Source: Rotaria sp. Silwood1 (lineage: Eukaryota; Rotifera; Eurotatoria; Philodinida; Philodinidae). Taken from it: DNA of 64,000 nucleotides. Shown piece by piece: positions 28,083 to 41,639 of this stretch. Made by a program: the position numbers and the translations under genes. The notes beneath the pieces were generated by a model that searched no databases, had not been told where the DNA came from, and saw nothing but the letters and a program-made list of their open reading frames with translations. Every line of letters starts with the position of its first letter. Within the stretch, counting starts at the first letter, position 1. The DNA lies in the NCBI GenBank assembly GCA_905250075.1, contig CAJNOP010000032.1:1738667-1802666 (forward strand). Direction: 5' to 3'.

Positions 28083-30875
28083 TTAAGTTGTGTCAACACG
28101 ATATCGCAATATAGAACTTTCTTCAGCATGTGCTGGTGTTGTTTCGACACGATATCGCAATATAGAACTTTCTTCAGCATGTGCTGGTGTTGTTTCAGTA
28201 TGATATCGTGATCCCGAGCTTTCTTCAACACAAAATCGCGATCCCGAACTTTCTTCAACATGTAATGGTCTTTTTACAACAGGTGTAAAACCTTGAGAAG
28301 AACTTGTTTCCGTAGTACGAACAATGGTTTCACGTGGTTGTGATACTGATTGAATATTAACATAGTTGTTTCCAAGATCCGCATATGTATTTGATGCATT
28401 GAATGTTTTTTGTGTTGTACCTAAAATAAATATTCTATGAAAAATTAAAAAGACACCCTCTCTCTCTTTTTTTTTCTACTACACATAAAAACAAGTGTCA
28501 AATTCATTATTTGACTTTTGAAAGGAGAAACAATACACTTAAGATGGTCCTAGTGATCATCGATACGAAATAGGGTGCAAAACTAGAGTCTGGCGAGTTA
28601 AAAACTGTTTCAAATAATGAATCCTGTTTTGTTTTCAGAATGTTTCAGTCCTGAATATCTGGCAGCACAACGATAGACGTTATCTTGAAGACGGATGAAC
28701 GAGTCATAAGTATACAGTCATGATCAGTTTTAAAGCTTATTAACTATTCTTTTTATAAAGGTGTATAAGTGGAAGACAAGACTGATTCTAATCTGTCTTA
28801 TACAAGAAGTCTTCCAGCTAATTAATTACTTTTGAATCGACATCATGGACAGCATGTAGATATTGACATCCTAGAAAGAGTTCGAGCCGTTATCTTATTG
28901 TGGCGAAATTATTGCATTTTTTATGAATGTTGAGTAACTTCATGCTGTGTGGTTTTTGGAGCCCTATGGGATAGGACTACTTCTCAGAAACATAGGGAAG
29001 ACTCACTTTTTGAATTTCAATTTGAAACTTTGCACAACGACAAACCTTAATGACAGTACTTCATTGTAGAAATTTTAGGTTTTTTCATTATTTGTATCCT
29101 AAGATACAGCTAAGATAAAAATTCATCTTAAACATTACTAGATTCAATGTTGTAGCTAATGGTCTGAGCTCTTCTTCATATATAAATAGTTCGTTAGTAT
29201 CTAAATGATATACATAGTTTCGAATCGAAAGCTGATTCGTCAATTTGAGACCTTCACTTATTAATACTAATACTGATGATTCATATCGATGTGATATTAA
29301 ATATCTTTATCAATATATATCTCAAGGGACATAAATATTCCAAGCTTTTTACTTTGATAAATCGAATAAAATCTAAAATCTTGTCAATCATAGATCAAAT
29401 ATACTTTATCAAAGCTTACTATACTTCACTTAATGTTGTTTTTTTTTCCTGTCAGAAAAGAAATAAATCATTCTAGCAAACAAATAAAAATTCCACAAAA
29501 CATCCAATAAAAAAAATCAAATATAAAGAGAAATAAAAAAAGAACATTACCATTTTGAACATGCATTCGTTGAATAAAATCTTTACGTTGTGCTTTTCTG
29601 CAACTTTGTTGATACTCGTCACCAGAAGTATCATGATCTATGATTAAAAATATATATTAAAACATTTAATAATCATATTAATCAAACAAGAAAAATTAAA
29701 AATATTTCTTACATTCATAATAATGTCGTGTTGGCTCTTCTACTACTGTACGAATAATTTTAGTTTCTTCTGTTTTGAAAAAAAAAAATTATTTGTCGAA
29801 TGAATTATATAAATTTTCTAACCTTTCACAACTTGATCTTTTTTTATTTTTTCTTCATGTTCATATCGATCAAATCTTTCTGTTTCTATTTGATTAGTAA
29901 ATTTAAATAAGAAATAAAATATATATTTATTTTTCTTTTACCTGTCATAGTCAAAGGTCGTTTAGTTATCCTATCAGTTATTACACCAGTATCTTTTGTC
30001 GGTGGACGAACTAAATGAAATTAGTAGAAATTATAACGAGTTTTTTTCATAATATCAACCTATGACTGGTGGTGGCGGTGGTGTTGGTAATTTTGGTGGT
30101 TCATCTTGAAATATTGAAGAAAAAAAAAAAAAAAGTAGAATAAAAAGTCCAAAATAATTTGAAAAAAAAAAAAAAAAAAATAGTTCACTTGGAAAATTAA
30201 AATTATAATTATATTCATAACGTTCTTCACGATGCACATCAACATGTTTTTCTAGATTAATTTTTTAAATACTTGAAAATAATAAATATAAACAAAAACT
30301 AAATCATAAATTATTTACCTTGTTTTTCACGATTTCGAAGATCAACACAAGATGAAGGCCGTGGTCGTACTTTTAATTGTCGAATAATTGGTGATACTGT
30401 ACGAACATATGTAACCATAGGTCGACATACTTGTTCTTCCATTGTTACCGATCCTAATTTATCTCGATCACATGGATTAATTATGGATTCATTTCATTTG
30501 ATATTTACCTAAATTTCTAAAAAATCCATCTCTTGAAACACAACGATGCATTGATCCACATGGTATTGCTGGTAAACAACAGCATGAACCATAACAAGCA
30601 TTTGGATGATATACATCTATTGATTTTTTAATTAAAATAAATAAATAAAAATTTCAATGAATTTTTATTTATTTCTTTTTAAATTGAAACATACTGAAAT
30701 AATCTCGTCGAAATCTTCGACCTGTTATAAAATTTTGAGGATGACGAACTAATGCAAAATCACTTTCACAACAAGGTAATGTTTCACATTCAAATGGTTG
30801 TGTTAAAGCAGCAGATAATGGCCAACCATCATTCCATTGATAACAACATGGATTATCATTTATAAACGTTTCCAT
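28083..30875 (-). CDS. Unknown Cys-rich/Pro-rich protein, ten exons, all introns phase 1
   Basis: Exons are 30875-30695, 30616-30509, 30453-30319, 30251-30189, 30104-30060, 30010-29942, 29879-29823, 29769-29713, 29637-29551 and 28420-28083, giving about 379 residues. All nine introns are phase 1, so every internal exon (45-135 bp) is a multiple of three. The N-terminal part is Cys-rich (DNPCCYQWNDGWPL; NACYGSCCCLPAIPCG). The middle is charged with a proline run (LPTPPPPPVI). The C-terminus has two copies of ETTPAHAEESSILRYRV, encoded by a 51-bp DNA repeat, preceded by two shorter related units. No signal peptide or membrane helix; no family recognised. An acceptor (CTGTAG) lies about 30 bases before the ATG. 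The last intron is 1.1 kb, the others mostly under 85 bp. Confidence 0.8.
28096..28197. repeat. 51-bp tandem repeat, two near-identical units, coding
   Basis: Units start at 28096 and 28147 (ACACGATATCGCAATATAGA…). They encode 17-residue repeats in the last exon of the gene above. The near identity suggests a recent duplication or gene conversion. Confidence 0.85.
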
Positions 30876-30909
30876 TAGAAGAAATTTTTCTCGTTGAAAA
30901 TTAATCTAC

Positions 30910-33660
30910 AGATAATAATGAAAAAATGATTCAATATGTTTTTTTAACCGACTACATTTGAACCTCGAATAATGTAAATATGTAATTACTATTCGTTGTC
31001 TACTTTGTATGTAAACACATCAACAAAAAAAAAAAAATATGACTAAAAAGTATTGAAAAAAAAAAGTTCTACGAGAAAAATTACGGGAGAGAGAGAGAGA
31101 GAAAAAAAATATGACATTTTTTTTTTCACAGTGGTTGTTGTTGAAAACAAACGCATAAACACTTTAGTTCTCTTTTTTTTTTTTTTTTTTTGGTTTGGCA
31201 TTGAATTAAAAAATTGACGACGTGAACGCAAATATGTGCAATCTACAATAAGTAGTGGTTAATAACGAGCGCACATGGGCACAAAAAAAGAGCCACATAC
31301 ACCTCTCCGATGATGTTGTCGTCTATATTAAGTTGATCCGAAGCAAATACTCTTGATTTTTTTTTTGCGGTTTCTATATATACTTAAATACACCCTTTTC
31401 TTTTTTCTCCCTTTTTTCCTTTGTGAAAAGTCCCTTCTTTTTTTTTTTCTGTAAAAGAATAATTTTTTTTTTTTTTTTACAGTTAATTAAGACATGCTCT
31501 TTCGTTTTTAACATTTTGACATACTATTCATTTGCGGTTATTGTTGCGTTTTCTTTTTTTTTTTTTTGTCATAAGAAAATAAAATTTACGTTGCTTATGT
31601 TGTTTATGACAGTTAGTCAAATAATAACAAAACTATAGTGGTAATTCCTAAAGCTTCAATCATTTGTCGAAAATTTCAAGGTTATTTTTTCTATTTATAA
31701 GATGAATTGATAATTGTTATGTCCTCGAGTAAAAAAAAATAAAAGAAAAAAAAAAAAAAAAAAAAAAAAGCCTCACACGATTTAATTCATAGTTCCATAT
31801 TTTTTTGATGTTACCATTGTTTACCTAAAAATACTTGCAGACGAAAACTTTCATTCTTTTCATGCTTTTAACTATTATTTTATATTCTTGGTAATGAGAC
31901 AAACACTCATTTTTCCTTGAATAAGTTTTTTTATTCTTTTATTCTAACAATATATATTATGGAATTTACCTTCATCATAAAGAAAATATAATACCAAATT
32001 TTGCTTTCGAGACAACGTTTTTCCTTGAAAAAAAAAGAACAATAACTTAACTCGGAAAAAAAAGGACGTTTCCCTTTATTTTATCTTTTATTTTTTTTAC
32101 TCGTCCAATAAACAATATAAAAGCAAAAAAAACTACATCATTTACGCTTCTTAAATTTTTACATGAATAACATTTTTTTTTTCTATACAATCTTTTCGAA
32201 AATAAAATAAAAAAACAACAGATTGGACTGTTTTATACATTTGTCTACACATGCATAAATTGCTGTTTGATTGTGAGCAAATATTTTTTTGTATAGATTT
32301 CAAGGATATATATACATACGAATATACTTTATGTACAAGACTGTCTAATCCAATAATATTAATGCAGTAATTTATTTGCTTATAAATAAAACTAGATGTT
32401 AAATAGCTAGAAAAAAAATATTATTCTGTTTTGATCCATTAATAAAATTTTATCTGACAATACTGCCATAAAATAGACTTTGAATGTAACTCGAAAAAAA
32501 AACAATACATTGAGTTACTATGGATTCTATGACAGAAAAAGAAAACATTTTTGTTTTTTTCGTCTTATCATTAAGTATATAGAAAAAAAAAAAGTATGCA
32601 ACGATAGATTGATGTATATTTATAATTAGATCAGTAAATACTTATAAATAATTATTTAACGATGCGTCATGTAGAGTTTAGACTAACTTTTCTTTAATGA
32701 GAACATCAAGGTTTTGTCTAGTGCATTATATTATTAACAATTTTTTAATTAGTTAATGAAATGTCTATCATATTTTTACCTGTAAATGTAGATTTAATCT
32801 TTTGAGGTAATAAATACATAAAATGATTATTTTCCATCATTTAATGGATTACCATATAGAAAAAGTGGATACTACATTATCATATATATTTTTTTTTTCA
32901 AGGAAAAAAAAAAAGACATATTTGCATACAAGACAGTAACATTAAAATAATATAATGTCATTAATACTGTTTGATAAAGTCCTGTTAAACATAAAAATTA
33001 TGCAATCTAATTCAATTTATTCACGTTTATAACAGAAGAAAATAGTAATTTAATTCTATTCATGAAAATTTCTATTTATTTTTTCCAATTTATGTACTAA
33101 GACATTCATTGTTCAATTCAAAGTAAATAGTAATCGTAATATTCTCTTCGAATAATTAATCAATATGTATTTGTCTTCAGTCAAAATGTTATTACTTTAG
33201 TTTTAAATACTATATTCAATTGTAAAAAGAAGAAGAAGAAAAAAAAAAGCAAGTTTCCTGTTAAATAAAAAACTTATAAATTCTTTTACTTCGCACGTCA
33301 TATTCCAATTTATATTAATATATGCTTGGTCAAATAGAAGTGTTGTACAACAAAAAAAAAACGTAAAGAAAAAAAAAATAGAAATTAATCCGTTTGAATG
33401 TTGAAGTATAACAAAATAAAAAAATAAACGAAAAGGCAGAGAAAAAAAAAATCAAATGAACTTATGCTAAGATGAAGAAAAAAAAAATCAATTCGTCTAC
33501 CACAAAGGTGAAGAAAGATAATTTTTATATATTTTTTTTTTATAATATTATTACGCGGTAGATAGAAATCCATTTGTACAACACGCACACACACACACAC
33601 GAGAACGAACAAGATAATAATTAAAGATCATTGTAAGAACAAAAGAAAAAAAAAGAAAAA
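30910..33660. other. Homopolymer-rich spacer
   Basis: About 2.7 kb dominated by runs of A and T (for example A runs near 31748-31768), a short GA repeat near 31088-31102, and a CA repeat near 33585-33600. Open frames here are Phe- or Lys-rich by composition. No gene supported. Confidence 0.5.
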
Positions 33661-33666
33661 TTTAAT

Positions 33667-36167
33667 TTAACAATAATTATGAGTTATATCACTGCTTGTT
33701 ATATCAAGACCTTCGCCTAATTTATAAACATAAATTTTATAATCTTTAGATGCCATTGCTAATTCATCATTATATCCAACAGCAACATCGAAACATTGAG
33801 AATGTTTCATTAACTAAATACCGAACAAAAAAAAGAAAAAAAACAAGTTACATATTTGAATAAAAAAAAAAAGACAAAATGAAAATCTTACTGAATAATG
33901 TGAATATTTTTTATTTCCATCATAATCATATGTTGTTATATTAAAATTTTCATGATTATCAACAACAATAAGTTCACGTCGTGGTTGATTCTAAAAGTAA
34001 AAGAAACGAATAGAGAAAACAAAAAAAAAACAACTAAATAAAATATTTCTTACAATACGACATGCTATCGGATAAGATATACCAGCACCAATATTTTTCA
34101 AATGTTTTCCATTATAATCAAATACTCGTACAAAATGTGATTCATTATCACTAACATAAAGTTCATGTCGATCATTGACACAGACACTTGTCGGAAAACT
34201 TAAATGATCACGTAAATCAAATTGACCCCAAATACGACCTGATGTTGCATCATAGATATGAACTATAAAAATTATAAATTTCAAATAAACGATTCATCAA
34301 TAAAAAGACAAAAAAAAAAAATGGAATTTTATATTTGTTATAGTAGAAAATTACATGAAGAGAATTTATTTAGTTCATGTCCTTGATTAAATATATATGA
34401 ATATCAAGTTAGAACTTATTGAATTCGTTCGAAATCTAAATCGAATGAAGTTTACTTGTAGGTTGTCTAAGTTCTATCGAAAATGGCTAAGCTTTTATCC
34501 GTTGGTAAGGATTTTCGATACTTATTTTCTTTCCTTTAAGCATCTAGAAAAACTATGTACATACATTCTAGGCTACGATTTTTATTATAAATTGGAATTT
34601 AACTCTTTTTTTTTTGTGAGCACGAACAGTCATAGTTATTTTGATTTTTAATTATACAAGATATTTAACAAATATCAAGGTAACTAACGTTATCTTTTTT
34701 TAATTAAAATCATGGCCGTCCGCATATCCAAAATTTATCCTTGACTACCTTGATATTTAATTGTAAAATATTTTATATAAATAAAAATTAAAGTAATCGT
34801 AGGTATCTATGAAGTATCTATGTTCACATAAAAAAAGGCTATATTTTAGTTGAAAAGACAAAGTATACAGTCTAGAATAGATGTTTACACTTTTTACAAG
34901 TACTCATTGTCTTCTTTTGATCTTAATAAAATAAATTTTACAATATTACCTTTCATAATTTTTGATTCCATAATAATAATACGTCCTTGTTGATCAATAC
35001 AAATAGCGCGTGGACTTTCGAGATCATTTCCAAAGCGACTAATGAATTGACCATTACGATCAAATATTTGAATCATTGGTCGTGGTGATCGTTGAACCAT
35101 AACAAGCTATTGAATAATTTATTAACATCAGTTATATATAATAAAAATAAATCTTACTAAATCATGTCCTGGTAAAACAGCAATACGATATGGATAAAGT
35201 AGTGCACCAGGTCTTGTACCTGCTTGACCAAATTTAAGTATGCATTCTCGACGGATTGGATCAAATAATTTAACTTGACTTGAATTTGTATCTACAACTG
35301 TAATAGTACCATCAGATAGAAAAGTAATACCATTGGGTTCAAGAAATTCATTAATTCCACGGCCATAACCACCAAATTTATATTCATCTAAATTTAAAAC
35401 ATGAAGCATCGATTAAGCAAAATCATTTTCTAAAAATATTTACATGAAGTAGAAATACGTTGTGTAGTATTATTTTGTGATCGTGACATTCGACGATTTT
35501 GTTGATCATTTTGCACTGAAGATCGTTTTGTTGATTGATTATTAGATAATGAACTTAGTTCGGTTTCCATATGAAATTCAGCGGCAGACGGATCAAGTAT
35601 TGATGATCGTTTTAAACGATGATTAAATGGTGATGGTTCATATGAATGATAACCACTTGTACTACCAAGTAGATCTACTGATGATGATCCAGTTAATGCA
35701 TCTAAAAAAAAAAAGAAATTCTTTTTTGTTTTTTAAACCATTGTTTTTATTTTTCGCTTACCAAATGTAATACCAGCTTGTTCAATTATTGAAAAAATAT
35801 CATCATGATTATCAATTAATGGTTCAAATGATGATGATTCATTTAAACTTGTATTAGCACTACTATGTCGAAGAAAATAATTATCAATTGATGATGGATT
35901 TAACATGTGTGAATTATTTGTTTCAAATAAATGTCGATATTCATTCCATGCATCATTTTCATTTTCATCATTTTCAATTGTTATTGTTGGTGCTGCTAAA
36001 ATAAAATAATTTATTTTTTGATTTACAAAAAAAAAAATTTTTTTTTTAATTAATTTACCACTTGCTAATTTCCATCGACAATCATCATCAATAATTGTTT
36101 TTTTATTTGTTACATCAGAAAAATGTATACGGATCGGTGATGATGAACAATAATTTATTTCACTCAT
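33667..36167 (-). CDS. Brat/NCL-1-type NHL-repeat protein lacking RING and B-box
   Basis: Exons are 36167-36059, 35995-35762, 35701-35444, 35387-35158, 35106-34950, 34262-34054, 33990-33892 and 33813-33667, giving about 480 residues. The last ~280 form an NHL beta-propeller close to Drosophila Brat: YKFGGYGRGINEFLEPNGI, IQIFDRNGQFISRFG, RIIIMESKIMKVHIYD, and a C-terminal HSQCFDVAVGYNDELAMASK. In that family the propeller binds mRNA (with Pumilio/Nanos) and represses translation. The N-terminal ~200 residues are Ser/Asn-rich and disordered-looking; no RING, B-box or coiled coil is present unless missed exons lie further upstream. A 63-bp in-frame intron (36058-35996) can be read through without a stop. 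One intron (34263-34949) is larger and contains a small ATATCAAGGTA inverted repeat. Confidence 0.88.
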
Positions 36168-36179
36168 TGTACTTGGATA

Positions 36180-37440
36180 TTTTTATATAGATATAAATAC
36201 AGATACCAATGATTATTATATACAATGAACTGATCAGTATCGACAAAGATGGAAATATGATGAATATAGTCGAGAATGTTTACATTTAGTATTTCTACAT
36301 TTTCTTCTTTTTTTTTCTTTCTTAAATGAAAAAGAATTATCCAGGTAGTGATTTGTATGTACATTACAGACGTATTTGATTGAATCGATCATAAACAGAG
36401 AGAAATTAGTAGACAAAACACATGAATAGTGATTTCTATTATGATGAATTCGTTCGGTAGAATATATTTAAACGAATGTTATTGATCAAAATGCACTCGA
36501 AGAATTTCTTCTTCATTGTATTGAATTAAAGAAAAATAACTTGCAAACATTCAATTTAATATACTTTTTCTAATAATTAATAAAATGATTTCATTAAAAA
36601 AAAAAATTTGAAATATTTTAGTATTGAATAAGTATCATTGTGATTTGCTGGATAGATAACACAATGATTTATTGATTAATTTTGTGCCTTTCATGCCATA
36701 TTCATTAGTGAAAAATAGAGTCTGATCAAGTTCGAACAGTTTTTTGATGTATTTTAACGATATCTAAACCATTTTATTCACTTTTTCACTGTGGAAACAT
36801 ATTTATAAAACTAATAAATAGAATATTTTTGTATATCAAACATCTAAAGAATAAAGTTAGTACTTTGCAAGACTCAAATGTTGATTGTTCTACTTGTCTT
36901 ATTGTGAGACTGATTCCGGAGAGCAATTTTTCTGAATCGTTCTAAGGTCGAACAGTATTCTATTTGCGGCTCCGACTTCACCTACGTTAGAGTGGGATTT
37001 AGAAATCAAATTTTGATGTCTGATGCGCGGCTCTAATAAAAAACAATCATCAATTACGACGATGAAAATTGTTAATACGTCAATAGAAATTGATCGATGA
37101 GTATCATCTAAAGAATGCCTAGAATAAATTTGATATCTTAGTTTAAGCAAAAAAAATATTTTGAAGACTAGTCGAAGTATCAACAAAAGCAATAATCTTA
37201 TAGGAAATCGGACACATTTGTTTTGATTGTTAATCATCAAAAATATGTTTGCTCTTTGATAATTGAAAATTAAGTATTAAGAGTATTTGGTTACATATTT
37301 TCAATAGTATATAAAATCATGAATGATCAATTCAATATCATTTCATCTTATTTTTTAAAAGTAACCGTAAGTTTTACGATGATTGAATATTCTTTTATTG
37401 CTTTATTTATTTTTTTTTTTGTCAGAAGTTTATTGAAAAT
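36180..37440. other. Divergent intergenic region
   Basis: This lies between the minus-strand NHL gene and the plus-strand CAP gene, so it probably holds both promoters. An open minus frame at 37240-36899 (113 codons) has no recognisable motif and is not accepted as a gene. Confidence 0.4.
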
Positions 37441-37444
37441 TACG

Positions 37445-38072
37445 ATGCAACTTTCAGCATTAATTTTCGTTGTATTTGCTGTTGTGTCAGGTAAATAAAA
37501 CTTAATTAACTAAAAAGATAATGAAAAATATTTTATATTAGCAAATGCTTTTACAACGGCTCAAACTCGATTTCAAGCCGAAACATTACAACGTCATAAT
37601 GAATTACGAGCTCGTCATTGTGCTCCACCACTTCAACTTGATAATAATCTGAGTACAATAGCACAAAACTATGCTGAATATCTTGCTTCAAGAAATCTTT
37701 TTCAACATTCAAATAATGGTTATGGAGAAAATCTTTATATGATGAGTAGTTCATCATCATTAGCAAATTTACATGGTTAAGATATTTTAATTTTAATTTC
37801 AGTCAATTTTTTTTTATTAGTTTATTGTATTTTTAGGAAGTGCAGCCACTCAATCATGGTACGACGAAATCAGTATGTATAGCTTTAGTCGACCAGGTTT
37901 TTCTTCGCAAACTGGTCATTTTACACAAGTTGTATGGAAAGGTAGCACAAAACTTGGTGTTGGTATTGGTTTTGGTAATGGTGGACGCACAGCTGTTGTT
38001 GTTGCTAATTATAATCCACCAGGAAATTATATGGGACAATTTCAACAACATGTACTTCCAAATCAATGCTAA
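37445..38072 (+). CDS. Secreted CAP/SCP-family protein (GAPR-1-like)
   Basis: Exons are 37445-37490, 37542-37775 and 37837-38072, joining in phase to 171 residues. The N-terminus is a signal peptide (MQLSALIFVVFAVVSANA). The CAP domain shows all its signatures: HNELRARHCAPPL, the central GENLYMM, GHFTQVVWKGS and ANYNPPGNYMGQF, with conserved His and Glu residues. CAP proteins are extracellular and often bind sterols or lipids; the specific role here is unknown. There is no additional domain, so it is a minimal CAP protein. A TTTTGTCAG acceptor lies about 20 bases before the ATG, pointing to a spliced leader or 5' UTR intron. Confidence 0.93.
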
Positions 38073-38084
38073 TTTGAGACGTTC

Positions 38085-38700
38085 ATTTTTTTGAAAAAAA
38101 GAAAAATTATATTTCAAGAAAACTTTTCTGTTATTATTATTCCATAATAAATTCAATAGACAGACAAGTAATATGAACTACAGAAATACAAATAATTATT
38201 TGATATCTTCAAGACTCTGTTGTTTTGTAGAACCCATCAGAAATGGAGAAGACGAGGCAATAAAGGTGAACAGTCATAGAGAATGTTTCCAAAACAATGA
38301 AAAGCAATATGTTTCAAAATTCGTTATCAAAGTTTCTTAGTAGTAGAAAAAAGGCGCTGAACAATATTAACAACAAGACTTAGATAATTTTTTTCGTCAA
38401 AACTTGAATAGTTGAAAAATGTTTATGTTCAGTTTTTTATCTTTGTCTACATAAAAGATTTATATTGAAGATGTTTTGTATTTAAAAATACAAGCCATAA
38501 TTGAAATGTATATTTTAGAATATAATAATAACCAATAAGAAAAATTTGATCGAATACTTTTAATGGAATCTGAATTAAAATTTCATTGCCAGATTTATGT
38601 TTATTACTGTCTTTTTTTTTTAACAAAAAGCATTCTGTAAAGTTAACAAAAAAAGAAAAGAATGAAAAAAAAAAAAAACAAATTTGAATCTGGCACAACA
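38085..38700. other. Convergent 3' spacer
   Basis: This lies between the 3' ends of the CAP and DnaJ genes. An AATAAA-like signal (CATAATAAATTC, near 38142-38153) follows the CAP stop. Nothing else seen. Confidence 0.45.
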
Positions 38701-38706
38701 CATAAA

Positions 38707-41621
38707 CTAATTGTTGCTTGTTTTTTTCTTAGCTGTTGAATTACGTTTTGTATCGGTTTCTTTTTCTTCAATTGTATCAGCTACTTTTTTACTACCAAGT
38801 GGTAAATTCGATAATATTTGTCGTATTGATTTTAATAAAGGATATTCATCTTCATTGATCACTCGACTTCCTAAAAAAAACAAGGAAACACATTTTGATA
38901 GAAAAATAATATTTCAAATTATTTTTGTTTTTTTTTGTACCAGATTTTGTTTGTGTTAAACCATTAATTGTTCCATCAATATCTTTATCTAATTCAGCAA
39001 GTGATAATATTAATGCTTTTTGTTCAGCTGTTAATCGTCTATAGAAAAAAAAACACAAATAATAAAAAAATATTCTCATAATTAAAACTCAAAATTAAAT
39101 ATACGTAGGAACTTTTATTTTCACATGAACATAATGATCGCCAGTTCCTGGACTATGAAGACGTTTTATGCCTTTACCAATAAGACGAAAACGTTGATGG
39201 GATTGTGTACCAGGTGGAATCTAAAAATTGAATCACCTATTTGATGACAAAGAAAATTCGTTCTTTCTCACTTGTAAAACATGATCTTCATAAATTCCCG
39301 GTACTTTAGTTGCACCGCCAAGGATAGCTTGAAAAATTGATAAATTAACTTCACTATGAACATCTTCTTTATCTCTTCGAAATCTTTCACTTGATTTAAC
39401 ACGAAATGTAACAAAAACTTCAGATGAACCTAAATTAACTCTCATTGTTTGTCCATCTTCCACACCTAACAAACAACAAAAAGATATTTCTTTACAAATT
39501 TTAATTAAATAAAAAAAAACTGTTTACCAGCTGGTATTGGTATAGTTGTAGTTTTCTTTTGAGTTGTTTTTCCTTTTCCTTGACATTCAAAACATGGTTT
39601 TGGAATTGTTTCACGTCGACCATGACATGCTCGACATGTTGCACGCATAAAAAATGGACCTGTTTCAATTGTTTCCATACCAGTTCCATTACATGTACGA
39701 CATTTTTGTGGTTGTGTACCAGCTGCACAACGGGAACCTTTACATGTTGGACATGTATCAACAATTCGAACATTTACATCTTTATTACAACCACGTACAG
39801 CTTCTTGAAATGTTAAATCTAATGATAACTGAAAAAGAAAAAAATATATTTGAGAAATCAATCTTATGATTATCGAGTATACGAAGTACTGAATAAAAAA
39901 ATGTGGCAGGATGAAGAAAGGTTATGATGGTGTCAGATTAATTAACATGTTGCATATACTCATTAACACAGAGCTCAGCTGTTGTTGAAAGAAATTTTTC
40001 ATCATCAGGTCAAGTTGTCAACTAAACAAGATCTAACTTAGACTCAACATCAGTGAATAATATTTTATTTCGTCGTTCAACGAAGAATAACAAAGTAAAA
40101 TATTGATTGATCTCGAGCTATATTGTTTTTGTGATATAATTAAAAGATACGAACATCTTATGAAGACGTAGCGACGCAGCGAAAAAAAAAGACCGGAACG
40201 GGAAACAAAATACTTGCATGTTTCGACTTCTGGCATCGGTTTTTTACTACTATCAAATTCTCGTGTGAGAAAAAGCAGGAAAAGGTTCTTTTGATGTGTC
40301 GAAAGTATTTATTTGATTATGGTCTGTTGGGATTCAGAATCAAAGAGTTTCACGCTAGATTTTATTTATGTTATGCAAATTTCTAATTTCTACAAAATCG
40401 TACTTTCAGAGTTCACATCTCTCTTTTACATAATGGTCTTTTAATAAAACAAACATTTTTAGTCCAATTCGATTTCAGAAAAATCTTTTTCCTATGAAAA
40501 ATTCATTTGAAATCTCTTATGACTGTTTTCTATTAAAATTTTGCCCCGTGGCGTCTCAAAAGTCAGTTTTTTTCTCGAAGAACATTTTCTATGAATCTAA
40601 ATGTCGTATAACATATATAAAAAAATCAGCTCTGAAGTCTTTGATTCTGAATCTCGATAAGATAGTTCAAATAGATATGTTAGGCCCATAGAAATAGCTC
40701 ATTTTCTCTGCTAGAATTTATAAAAACTTTCCATGATTCGTTGAAACGAAAACAAGGATAACTTTTACAAAATAGTTTTTTTTACATAAGGATACAATGT
40801 AGTATAAAGCTGATATTTCTCTTAATTAAATCAAAATGATTACTTGTGTAATGCCTTGTCTATGGAATGAATTCTCATCGGTATCATTCATCCATTCATG
40901 ACTACTAAATCCACCTCGACTAAATGCATCACCAAAAATTTTTCGAAATAATTCTTCGGGATCAACTTGAGATTGATAATATTCATAACCACGAAAACCA
41001 CCTTGACGTGGATCACCTGAAGGACCACGAGCACCGGGATATGCACCTTGACCTGCACTAAATGGATCACCACCCATACCATATGTATCATAATTTTTTC
41101 GTTTTGTTTCATCACTTAATACTTCATAAGCTTCTGATACTTCTTGAAATTTTTTTGTTGTTGCCGAATCTTTCTTGTCTGTTGTATCGGGATGATATTG
41201 TTTTGCTAGCTAAATAATAACAAATGAATAAATTATTTAATTAATAAATAATAAATAAAACAAACTGTATAATAAGCTTTTTTGACTTCTTTTGCAGTGG
41301 CTGTTTTTGGTATACCTAAGACTTCATAGTAATCTTTTTTATCTAGTTTATTTGATGTATGAAATGAACGTGAATGTATAGTAGAAAAAGCTAGAAAAAT
41401 AAAACAAAAGACAAAAAATTATTAAAATAATTTTTACAATTTGATGTACCGGTTAGAATTTTTGATTGTAACGTGTTAGAAAAATTTGTTCGAATCGAAT
41501 TTTCAAGGCCATTATGGAACAATAGCCATGGTTTTGATGATAGACTTGATAGTGAAGATATGGTAATATATTTGCATAATAATGGAGATAAACGTACGAC
41601 ACAGTTTGAACAGACTAACAT
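38707..41621 (-). CDS. Mitochondrial DnaJ co-chaperone, DNAJA3/Tid1 type
   Basis: An Hsp40 that stimulates mitochondrial Hsp70. Exons are 41621-41450, 41390-41266, 41209-40844, 39828-39528, 39465-39272, 39220-39105, 39038-38941 and 38870-38707; phases join to about 511 residues (human DNAJA3 about 480). Order: Arg/Ser-rich presequence (about 1-60, mitochondrial targeting inferred); J domain [20 protein letters not shown] with HPD in [10 protein letters not shown]; Gly/Phe region; four zinc-binding CxxCxG motifs (CPTCKG, CRTCNG, CRACHG, CFECQG); then the client-binding C-terminal domains ([40 protein letters not shown]). The tail is Lys-rich. The third Cys motif has Arg where a second Gly is usual (CRACHGRR). 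The ATG at 41621 is the first in frame. The third intron is about 1 kb, far longer than the rest. Confidence 0.94.
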
Positions 41622-41639
41622 TGATGACAAGATCAAGAA

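Noticed and set aside
36899..37240. 113-codon minus-strand frame
   Set aside because: Low-complexity N-terminus, no recognised domain, and it lies in a likely shared promoter region.
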